From Prorocentrum cordatum (Eukaryota > Sar > Dinophyceae > Prorocentrales > Prorocentraceae): a stretch of 64,000 bases of DNA. Where the stretch lies: assembly GCA_963575745.1 (NCBI GenBank), contig CAUYUJ010020159.1, positions 312,001 to 376,000 of the forward strand, written 5' to 3'. This document shows, piece by piece, positions 42,949-51,509 of the stretch. Within the stretch, counting starts at the first letter, position 1. Every line of letters begins with the position of its first letter. The notes under the pieces are model-generated. The model had not been told where the DNA came from, did no database searches, and was given only the letters and a program-made list of their open reading frames with translations. The translations under genes and the position numbers were made by a program.

Positions 42949-43307
42949 AATCGCCACGTGTAGTCACCCCTCAGGTCATCTATTGGTCTTGTTCATTACG
43001 AGTTGGCCTCGCATGAAGGTCCGATACTGCTTCACGACAGCGCCCAGGCCTCATGACATAGCTCTTGCATAGCGCACTATCCGAGAAAAGGGGGCCAACG
43101 GCAGGGGGCGAAACCCTTACGGATAATGGGATTGGTAGAAGAAATAATGGGAAGTAACAGGAGGACTATAAAACAAAACTAAGGATAAGTAGAAGGAATA
43201 GTACTGTGCACATACACCGAGCCTCGCCAGGCGCATCCTCGGGCCAGGATATCGGTGCACACGTCTTCGTGGCGTGGCCACGGAAGCATACACACAGATC
43301 CTGAACT

Positions 43308-43454
43308 TAAGTTGGGCCTGTCCCTCTACAAGACAAATATCCCGATATAGTCAAACAATCGTTTGGAGGTTATGTACTGACTATTTGTAAGCATATGTGG
43401 ATTGGTTCTATCAGTCGTGCAAGATTTGCCTGTATAGGGGACTGGCCCGACTTA
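43308..43454. mobile_element. MITE-like family A, duplicate of copy 11
   Basis: Same as 37545-37691. Confidence 0.75.
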
Positions 43455-43494
43455 GTCCTGGGCGCAGGATGGGCCTGGCCAGGAGCGGTGTGTG

Positions 43495-45017
43495 TCAATG
43501 TGCATAGTTCTCCTCGTTTCCCACAAAATCCGGGGGAAAATGCGGCACGCGCAAAAGATTGAACGCTGACGAGAGCTTCCGATTCTGAGGGAGCGTAATC
43601 TTCACGGCGTAGCAGTTGTATTGGTCTCCAGCTCGAACGATAACTCCACGAAAACTCTCCCATGTCGAAAGACCGAACTCCACTTCTGCCAAAGCGCGCA
43701 CTGCGCGGCTGGAAACAAATTCGCGCCTAGTTCATCCGCAAGAACGCAATGGCCAATACTGTTCCAGCTAATGTCAAAGATGCCGTCCGCAATTCTTCCG
43801 TTGCGTTCCGGGCCATCTTTTCTATGACGAACCTTTCTTCAAACACTGATGAGGTCCGGGGGAGTCCCCGTTAGGCAATGTTGCCGGTCCCTTTGCGTCT
43901 GCTCCCTGCTCCTTCCCCACCTCCTCCGAACCTGCGCAATTCCCCATCGAAGCAAACAAAAAGCCGAGTACTTCAACAAATTCTCCAATGGACATCCCCC
44001 GTTCCGTGCAGAGTGTTTGCGAAACGCTCTTCGTGATTCCTTCGTTGGTCGCTGTACGACTGAAGAACTCTAAAGGCATTGCGATCGCAGGGTCATCATG
44101 GAAGAGCATGGGTTTTCAAAGTTCGTCATCGGCACCAATCGGTGACCTCTGAACTTCGGGGCCTCCACCATGTCAGACCTTCTCTATCCGGCGGCGAACA
44201 AACGTGTCGATCTACTGGGTCAACCTTTCCAGAAATTTGGGTTGGCTCCATCTTCCCAGATCTCTTTTTCGTCCGCTTCCCCTCGGGAGTCCATGGGCTT
44301 TCGAGGCCCATCATCGGCAGATGCCAATGACCTCCGGACCTCGGGGCCTCCATCTTCCCTCTTTGTCGCCTGAGGTTCATCACTGGCGAAGGCCAATCAC
44401 TTCCGAACCCCGGGTCCTCCATCTTCCCTGTGGTTTTTCTCGTTCAAATTATCCCGCCGACGGGCGAACGAATGCAGAGCTGGGTCACTGGGGATCCACT
44501 GCCGCAGCTGATCATCTATATCCAGCGTCATCTTTTCCAAACCAATCGTTCTCTGTTTCTTTGACTCCTCATGTGGTACAGGGCCAAGTTCCTGGTGCAG
44601 CTGTTCCCCAGGCTCTGAATCGTTTACGGTGTATCGAGGTTCTTCATTGGCACCCTCTGGTTGCCTCCGAAACTCGGGGCCTCCATCTTCCCTCTGGTAA
44701 CTGCTGTTTAGCGACGGCACTAGTGAAACCAATTGTTCGCAAATGAAAGTCATAGCAATCTTTTGGCGGGTCATTTTGCTCAAGGTCACACTCCAATCCT
44801 CCATAAACATGGAAAGTTGCGGCACACGAAAATTCCGCCACCAGCTTACGAGCTTGTTACGCGAGAAGGTGTCGCAGAAAGTACGGTATCGGGGTGGTTG
44901 CAGGGATTGTTTCTTCTCTCCGTTCCTCCTCCCCCCTACTCCCTCTCGCCCGCCCGACAGGGATTGGAGATGTATGGGGCGGAAGTCGTGTGAGTGAGTT
45001 TCGGTGAAAATCCTCAC
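43495..45017 (-). pseudogene. Broken hypothetical gene (duplication unit 2)
   Basis: Carries the same four frame segments and breaks as 37732-39254, so the breaks predate the duplication. Here the first segment stays open upstream through the GGA array and beyond, which is chance readthrough of a triplet repeat. Confidence 0.5.
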
Positions 45018-45062
45018 GTCGTCGGAGCTCGCATTGCCTGGGCCAGGCCTCCAACGCAGACT

Positions 45063-45370
45063 GAGAGGAGGAGGAGGATGAGGAGGAGGATGAGGAGGAG
45101 GAGGAGGAGGAAGAGGAGGAGGAGGAGGAGGAGGAGGAGGAGGAGGAGGAGGGGGAGAAGGGGGAGAGGAGGAGGAGGAGGAGGAGGAGGAGGAGGAGGA
45201 GAGGAGGAGGGGGGAGGAGGGGGAGAGGAGGAGGAGGAGGGAGGAGGAGGAGGAGGAGGAGGAGGAGGAGGAGGAGGAGGTAGGAGGAGGAGGAGGAGGA
45301 GGAGGAGGGAGGAGGAGGAGGAGGAGGAGGAGGAGGAGGAGGAGGAGGAGGAGGAGGAGGAGGAGGAGGG
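45063..45370. repeat. Long (GGA)n array (unit 2)
   Basis: Counterpart of 39300-39575, about 30 bp longer and with a different interruption pattern. Confidence 0.95.
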
Positions 45371-45911
45371 GGGGCGAGGTGCGGAGGGAGAGGGCAGAGG
45401 CGAAGGGGCAGAGGCAGAGCAGAGCCGTCAGGTGGCCGCAGGCGGAGTCGTTTCGAGGGCGCGCTCTCCCAGACGGACCCCTGCAGGCGGCGCCGCAGGG
45501 CGGCAGACCTCCTGGGCGCCCTCCTGGGGCCTCCCCGGGGCCTCTCGGGGCAGAGGCCTCGGTGTTTCGGCCCGTGCTCCCTCGCGGGCCCCCCCCCCTT
45601 CTGGAGGGCCGCCTTTCGGGCCCTGCTGCGGCCTCCTCGGGCACCTCTTGGGCCGTCCTGGGGCGCTCTTGGGCCGCCCTTGGGGCCCTCCTGGAGGCCG
45701 CGTGGGCTGCCGCGGACCTCGGTGCCGCGTCCGCGAGGGGAGCAAGATCGAGGCGTTGCGTGCAGGTCCGCCTGCCGGTGGCGGGGCCACCGAGAGGCCC
45801 CGAGGACCTCCAGGGAGGCCTCTGGAGTCCTCGCAGGGTCCCTCGAGCAGCGGGGGGGAGGCCGCCGCCTGCGGGCGGGCGGGCGGGCCTGCTGAGACGA
45901 CAGGTGCTCCC

Positions 45912-46062
45912 AGAGGAGGAGGGGGAGGGGGGAGGGGGGGGGAGGGGAGGCGGGAGGGGGGGGGGAGGGGGGGGAGGGAGGGAGGAGGGAGGGAGGAGGG
46001 GAGGGGGAGGAGGGAGGGGAGGGGGAGGGGGGGAGGAGGGGGAGGGGGAGGGGGGAGGGGGG
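45912..46062. repeat. GGGGA/GGGA repeat (unit 2)
   Basis: Counterpart of 40115-40280 with a clearly different internal order. Confidence 0.9.
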
Positions 46063-46074
46063 AGCGAAACAAGC

Positions 46075-46675
46075 TAGGTGCGCTCGCGTCATATCTGACG
46101 TCCTACCCCTCCCTCCCATCCCTTACCACGGCGCTGATTTTCTCTATCCGCGGACGCGTGTCGTAGCGGACCTGTGGCTCCGCGCGCGCGTGCGTAGTGG
46201 GTGGTGGTGCGCGTGCGTGCGTGCGTGCGTGTGTGCGTGGTTGTGGTGGTGGTGGTGGTGGTGGGTGCTGTGGGTGCTGGTGGTGGTGGTGGTGGTGGTG
46301 GTGGTGGTGGTGGTGGTGGTGGTGGTGGTGGTGGTGGTGGTGGTGGTGGTGGTGGCGGTGCGCGGTGGTGGCGGGCGGATGGGCGCGCGAGAAAGAAGGC
46401 CCGCGCTGGGGCGAGAACGCCATCCTGAACGACGGAGGCCAAACACCGATCCGAAAATGAGGCCCACGCTGCAACGGGAGCACGATTCGGAACGATTCGG
46501 GAGCATAAATGAAGCCGGCGCCTCAGCGAGAGCAGCATTTTGAAAAAAAACGCAGGCGAAAACCCGTTTCCCGGGAATCCTGTGTGTAAAAGAACAGTAC
46601 GCGGGGGGGGGTCGGCCATCTTCGGGACGCCATCAGGGGAAGTGGGAGAGTATTTTCATATTGTGCAATTGTGGA
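46075..46675 (-). repeat. Family E cassette, copy 4 (reversed)
   Basis: Counterpart of copy 3. The (GGT)n core (about 46237-46360) is arranged differently, and the DNA beside it, GGTGCGCGGTGGTGGCGGGC, is absent from unit 1. Confidence 0.75.
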
Positions 46676-46760
46676 GGAGGAGGAGGAGGAGGAGGAGGAG
46701 GAGGAGCGTGAGGAGGAGGAGGAGGAGTAGGAGAAGGAGGAGGAAGGAGGAAGGAGGAGG
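46672..46760. repeat. (GGA)n repeat (unit 2)
   Basis: Counterpart of 40878-40965. Confidence 0.9.
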
Positions 46761-46869
46761 AGGGGCAGAAAGAGGAGGGTTACACGTCGGTCAGCAGCAG
46801 GTAAACACGTGCAGCAGGGAAGGCGGGTAGAGCCCTCCCAGAGAGTACGTACAGCAAAAGAATTTCGAT

Positions 46870-47120
46870 GCGTGAGGTGGGGAGGCGCTCGAAGTAGCTG
46901 GGAGCTGGGGATCCCCCAAAAGCGACTTTCAACGACTAGCGAGTATACTTTCGGAGGTTCTCGCCGATGTCTTTGGATCGGCGCCGGACCCCCCCTGGCA
47001 CGCGGAGGGCGCCATGGGGCGGCGCCAGAGGCGCCACAAAGGGGGCCCGGCGCCGATCGGAGAGATCCGCGCGAAATTCCGACAGTTTATGTTTATGCTT
47101 ATGTTGTTTTCCTCTTCGAT
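46870..47120. repeat. Dispersed repeat, family D copy 2 (complete)
   Basis: Runs across the right edge of the duplication. Contains GACTTTCAACGAC, CGGCGCCGGACCC, GGCGCCAGAGGCGCC, CCCGGCGCCGATCGG and GATCCGCGCGAAATTCCGAC, matching copy 1 at 3565-3800. Confidence 0.65.
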
Positions 47121-47254
47121 TGAAGACAGGCGCTCCTTAGAAAGGATCGGGAGCTTCGCTATTCAACGGTAGCGTGGCCTGTGACAAGACACCTTGCCTC
47201 CATAGCAAGCCGCGAGCCTCGTTCCACCCCCTTCAGCGAGTCGCACTTGCCTTC

Positions 47255-47312
47255 CTTCCTCCTCCTCCTTCTCCTCCTCCTCCTCCGTCTCCTCCTCCTC
47301 TCCTCTCCTCTC
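47255..47312. repeat. TCC-rich repeat
   Basis: Short TCC array just upstream of family E copy 5. Confidence 0.8.
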
Positions 47313-47314
47313 CC

Positions 47315-48045
47315 CTACAAGTACTCGACATGTATACTGCTCTCGACTCTCTCCTGAAGTTGTCGGGGGCGTGGTCTCGCCCGTTCGCATATTGCACTCT
47401 TCTCTTCCACAAACAAGATTTCAAACATTATTATGTCCAACGGTCTGCCCGAATCCGATGATTTTCGGTTCTTCAGAACGGCGCTCCAGCTGCAGCGCGG
47501 GGTCTGATTTTCGGATCGGCGCGTTGCTCCCGTCGCTCAGAATGGCGCTCTCGCCCCAGCGAAGGCCAGGTTTCAGGATCCCACAGGATTCGCAGGTCGA
47601 ACAGGTCTCGCAGGTCCCGCAGGCCCCACAGGTCTCGCAGGTCCCACACAACCCGCAGGTGTCACAGGTCGTCCCACAGGTCCCACAGGCCTCACAAGTC
47701 TGACAGGCTCCATGGATCCCACAGATGACCTAGGTGTCGCAGGTCTCGCCAGTCCCACGCGTCCCACAGGTCCGACACGTCCCGAAAGTCTCACCGGTCC
47801 CACAGGTGTCGCGGGTCTCACGGAGGTCCCCCATGTCCTACATCTCGCACAAGTCACATCCCACAATTCTAATCTGCCCCACAGGTCCCACAGGTCACCT
47901 TTGCTGCTTTAAGGGTGCTTTGCTAGGGTTGTGTTCCAGGTCGGCTATGACACGCGTCCGCGGATAGAGAAACATCGGAGAAATGGGAAGGATGGGAGGG
48001 AGAGATAGGATGTCAGATGTGGCGCGAGCGCACTTAGCTTGGGTC
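47315..48045 (+). repeat. Family E cassette, copy 5
   Basis: Left modules include GGCGCTCCAGCTGCAGCGCG, TGATTTTCGGATCGGCGCG and ATGGCGCTCTCGCCCCAGCG. The core is the 9-bp GGTCYCRCA array. The right part has GGCTATGACACGCGTCCGCG, GAGAGATAGGATGTCAGATG and GAGCGCACTTAGCTTGG. It lies just outside the tandem duplication. Confidence 0.75.
47575..47900 (+). repeat. 9-bp minisatellite (GGTCYCRCA)n, second array
   Basis: Same unit as 7890-8150, with more diverged members at its right end. Confidence 0.85.
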
Positions 48046-48261
48046 TCCCCTCTCTCTTCTCGCGTCCTCCCGCTCTCCCTTCTCTCTTGGGTTCTCTCCG
48101 CCAATGCGTGGGAGGCCTGCGCGGCAGTTACGCCCCGCTAGACCTGGACGACACACGGTCCGAACTGTTGCGCTCTCGCGCTCTCCGGGATTCTCTCTTC
48201 ATTGCTATCCTCAGCTTCTTTCTTTCCCTCCTCTTCCTCCTCCGCCGCCGCCTCCTCCTGC

Positions 48262-48438
48262 TCCTCTAGATGCCTCCCGGACGGGGTCCGAGCAGACGGG
48301 CTCGAAGGACCGCGCCGCATCGCCAAAGCATCGCCGATGCATCGCCGCATCGCCAGAGCATCGCGTCGATGCATCGGCGATGCGGCGAGATCCTCCGACC
48401 CTCTCTACTTGGACCACCGTCTAGGAGGCCTAGATCCT
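48262..48438. repeat. Foldback element, family L copy 2
   Basis: The left end reads TCTAGATGCCTCCCGGACGG with GGTCCGAGCAGACGGG. The right end reads CTACTTGGACCACCGTCTAG with GAGGCCTAGA. The centre holds CATCGCCGATGCATCG-type repeats. Arms are about 60 bp. Confidence 0.7.
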
Positions 48439-49174
48439 CGCCATCCTCGGAATCCCCGCGCCCGAAAAGCGCACGGACGAGGAGGGGGTGTATGTGTCGG
48501 TGTCGTGCGTGTCTTTCTTCGCAGGGTCAACACACATGCTCCTAGATGGCCCTCGCCGAGGGGAAACTGCACACGTCCGATGGTCCATTCTCGCAGGATG
48601 GGTCCAGCTAGCTGGGGCATCAATATTGTGCCAATCGCGGCCGCTTCTGGAAGCGGGGTGGGTGGGGGGCACGCCGACGCCACGCGGCGCAGAGAACCAG
48701 AGACGAGGAAACGACGACGACGACGAACGCGCCAACGATGGCAGACTCCAGTCGCTTGCGGTCTCGGGATGCCTCCAGGTGTCTCTGAGATCTCCAGAGG
48801 CCCAAAAAGGGCAAACCACGCTCAGATACATCGATCATCGAATCTCGACGACGACGGCGACGACGACGACGGCGACGGCAGTGACGACGGAGGACCGACG
48901 ACGACGACGGCAAAAACGACGACAGAGACCACGGTGACGACGGCGGCGACTGAAGCGACGGAGGCAAACACCGAATTTTGACGGCGACGACGACGACACA
49001 GACGACAAGCGACGACGGCGGCGACAAAGATGACGGAGACGACGGCGGCAATGACTGCGGCGAAGACAGGCGAGGGCTGACAGAGGCAAAGGGGACGACG
49101 GCAGCGACGGCGATGATGATCCCCTCTGGAGGCCCCTGTCGGTCCCAAGAGGCCTCCAAGAAAGCTGAAAAAGC
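48439..49174. repeat. GAC-rich region, no gene recognised
   Basis: From about 48710 to 49110 the sequence is a degenerate GAC/GGC triplet repeat. The stretch before it includes CTCCTAGATGGCCCTCGCCG and ACTGCACACGTCCGA, which resemble 9190-9230. Frames here follow the repeat. Confidence 0.6.
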
Positions 49175-49328
49175 CCTAGGATACACAAATAAATAAACAC
49201 AAATGACCGGATTCCCCATATTTTCAAATATTTTCCATGTTTTTGTCTTCCCCCCCACTTCCCATAGTTTCCCATATTTTCTGGGGAATCGACGATGAAT
49301 TGTGTCTGTGTGTTTTTTCCCCTCCTGA
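49175..49328. repeat. Dispersed repeat, family B copy 4
   Basis: Contains CCCTAGGATACACAAATAAA, CCGGATTCCCCATATTTTC, ATCGACGATGAATTGTGTCT and CCCCTCCTGA. Confidence 0.8.
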
Positions 49329-49589
49329 AAAACACCGACAGGGTTAAACAAAAACTCCGACTCTCGACCTCGAGCGTCTGTCCTCCCGGGGGGCGGCGGC
49401 GACGGCGGCGGCGAGCACGGCGACGACGACGGCGACCACGGCGACGACTGGCGACGAACGACACCCCGACCTCTCTTGGGGCGCCATGGGGCCGAATTTG
49501 GAGACGGACTTGGCCAGAAGGCGACGAGGGGTGCCACGGAGGCCTCAGCAGGCCCAAAACGTTGAACAAATATACTGCTTCGAACATCA

Positions 49590-49735
49590 GGGGGGGCGTC
49601 CCAAAGGGGAGTCCTTTTGCTCCTCCTCCTCCTCCTCCTCCTCCTCCTCCTCCTCCTCATCATCATCATCTCCGCCTCCCCCTCCTGGCCGTCGCCGGTG
49701 TCAATCAGGGTAGGCGGCACCGGCCGCCAGGCCTG
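49590..49735. repeat. Family C copy 3: TCC array with conserved cap
   Basis: GGGGAGTCCTTTTGC leads into TCC then ATC triplets. The cap CCCCCTCCTGGCCGTCGCCG, CAGGGTAGGCGGCACCGGCC and CCAGGCCTGAACATT follows. Confidence 0.75.
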
Positions 49736-49789
49736 AACATTCTACTGTTTCGAGGAACGCGCTCCCGAAAACGCGGGGTGGCATTTCAT

Positions 49790-49808
49790 CAGGTAGGATT
49801 TTGGGGGA

Positions 49809-49897
<89 letters not shown>

Positions 49898-49898
49898 A

Positions 49899-49982
<84 letters not shown>

Positions 49983-50056
49983 CCACACGGTAGTAAGAAT
50001 CGTCCCCGCACAAATTTTTTGACTACTTCTGGATATTCCTCCTGTAGAGGGAAGCG
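49790..50056. mobile_element. MITE-like family A, copy 12, hugely expanded core
   Basis: The left internal block AGGATTTTGGGGGAAAAAT and the right block GAATCGTCCCCGCACAAATT with ATTCCTCCTGTAGAGGGA identify the family. Between them lie a (TA)n run of about 65 bp, a T-rich run and an uninterrupted A run of more than 60 bases. The outer GTCGGGC tips are missing. Confidence 0.7.
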
Positions 50057-50415
50057 GGGGCACGGTATAGGCGGGGGGGATGAATCGGAATCGGCGATCC
50101 GCCGGCCTTGATCCGCCAGGCGGGGTCCCCCCTATCCTCGATCGTTGCCCCCGGCCACCTGGCGGCCGCGGCATCCCGTCGCCACCCGTCCAACAACAAA
50201 AACGCGAGGCGGGCTGCCCGGGGGAGCGCCGGCGCGCTCCGGGCCTGGCGGGCCCGCGTCGTGCGGGGTGCGCGCGGGCACGTCGGGAGCTCATGCGATG
50301 GCTCAAACCTCCTCCTCCTCCTGGAGGAGGAGGAGGAGGAGGAGCAGGAGGAGAATGATTTGCCTCGGGTCTTGCACTGCGGGATCCGTGTCGTTGGTCA
50401 CACTCTTGGTCAAAC
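50057..50415. other. No gene; TCC-GGA palindrome at 50308-50340
   Basis: Unique GC-rich sequence. The palindrome consists of a TCC run meeting a GGA run. The plus-strand frames here have no domain. Confidence 0.5.
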
Positions 50416-50432
50416 AGGAGGAGGAGGAGGAA
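50416..50432. repeat. Short GGA tract at the 3' side of the LINE
   Basis: Five GGA units (TCC on the minus strand) lie about 35 bp beyond the A-rich tail. They have the same polarity as the GGA array at the 5' end of the LINE. Confidence 0.8.
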
Positions 50433-50465
50433 TTCGCTAGAATTCGCTGATATCCACGGGGTGGC

Positions 50466-50501
50466 ATTTTTTGTTTTCTCTTTTTTTTCTGTTTTTTTCT
50501 C
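50466..50501 (-). other. A-rich 3' tail of the LINE
   Basis: Minus strand reads as A-runs broken by G and C (GAGAAAAAAACAG, AAAAAAAAGAG, AAAACAAAAAATG). This fits a decayed poly(A) tail at the 3' end. Confidence 0.6.
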
Positions 50502-51320
50502 CCCCGCGCGGGCGAGCATCGATATTCCATCCAGGTCCGTATACCGCGAGCAGATGCAGCGCGGCGGCGGGCGAAGCCCGCCACCGCCCATATCGCACAG
50601 GAGGGGGGGCAGCGGCAGCAGAGGGGCAGCGAAGGGGAGAGAAAGGACAGGGTGCTGGATGCCCGTGCACAACGGGTGGCCGATCTTCGCCCACCCGTGG
50701 GAGGTGCAGAGGTACCTCGCGCGCGGGGCGGGGCGGGGCAGCACTGCCCGCTACCGATCCTCCCGAACGAAGAGTCCTCGGCAGCGGGGGGGCGCACTCG
50801 GTGACGGGGGAGGACAGAGTCCATGCCCCGCAAGCCTCGGGCGCTTGCAACCCAGGCCACCGTCGCCACGACCCGCAACCCAGGCACGAAACACGCCTAG
50901 ACACAATGGAGTGGCAGGCGCCCTACCTCCCAGAGAGGCGCAACGGGCGCAGTTGGTCAGGCCGTCGACGGGGCGGGCGGCGGGGGCGGCGGGGAGCGGC
51001 GGGGCGGTTGCACGCGCGCCCCCGCGCGCGCTCCCCCAGCCAGGCGGGGGCCCAACCCCAGCAGCGCCAGCGCACGCACGGAGGAGCAAGCGGCAGGAGG
51101 ACCGAGGGGGCGGGCCGGGAGAAAGGCAGGGGAAAGAGGGGAAGGCAGGGGCGGGCAAAACCGAGGGCCCAACAACGCCCACCCCGCAGGGGAGGGGCAG
51201 CGGCAGAGGCAGGGAGACGGAAGACAGCAAGCGACAGGAGAGGCAAGGGAAAACAGAGACAAGCACAAGAGCACACGCGCGTGGGGAGAGAGGGGGCGGT
51301 CACACTCAGACGACATCACT
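50502..51320 (-). other. LINE 3' region, no domain
   Basis: Downstream of the chimera the minus strand is GC-rich. A block near 50715-50640 (CTGCACCTCCCACGGGTGGG, CGAAGATCGGCCACCCG) resembles the sequence directly after ORF2 (GTGCACCTCGGTATCTCACG, CGAAGATCGGCTTCCCG). This suggests a repeated 3' module. The plus-strand frame across 50461-51540 is rejected as a shadow. Confidence 0.5.
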
Positions 51321-51509
51321 TCACGAGGCAGCCCATCCAATACACTGTGCCCAGAAGTGCCGTGCCACAATCAGATCACGCATGGCGTCAAGGATCTGCT
51401 CGGTGTCCCTCTTACCCTCCGCGCATGTACTGGGCTCCAGTGCGCGGCGGGAAGCCGATCTTCGTTCACCCGTGAGATACCGAGGTGCACTCCGACGACA
51501 TCCCTTCAC
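51321..51509 (-). pseudogene. ORF1-ORF2 mini-chimera after the LINE
   Basis: The segment KRDTEQILDAMRDLI (about 51408-51365) matches ORF1 residues RDTEKILAAMHDMI, at nucleotide as well as protein level. It is joined in frame to VARHFWAQCIGWAAS and a stop, matching the ORF2 C-terminus VARQFRARRIGRAAT. The same 3' motif ATGTCGTC-GAGTG follows both stops. This looks like an internally deleted element in head-to-tail arrangement with the main LINE. Confidence 0.75.

Larger units (their letters stand above)
41146..46943. repeat. Large tandem duplication, unit 2
   Basis: Direct repeat of 35384-41149. The offset is 5762-5763 bp across the first part and 5788-5798 bp after the GGA arrays, so length change is confined to simple repeats. 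The right junction continues into the rest of family D, so the ancestral right flank lies here. Confidence 0.95.

Noticed and set aside
49914-49979. Long A run considered as a poly(A) tail of a retrocopy
   Set aside because: It lies between the two halves of a family A element and is joined to T and TA runs, with no gene upstream on either strand.
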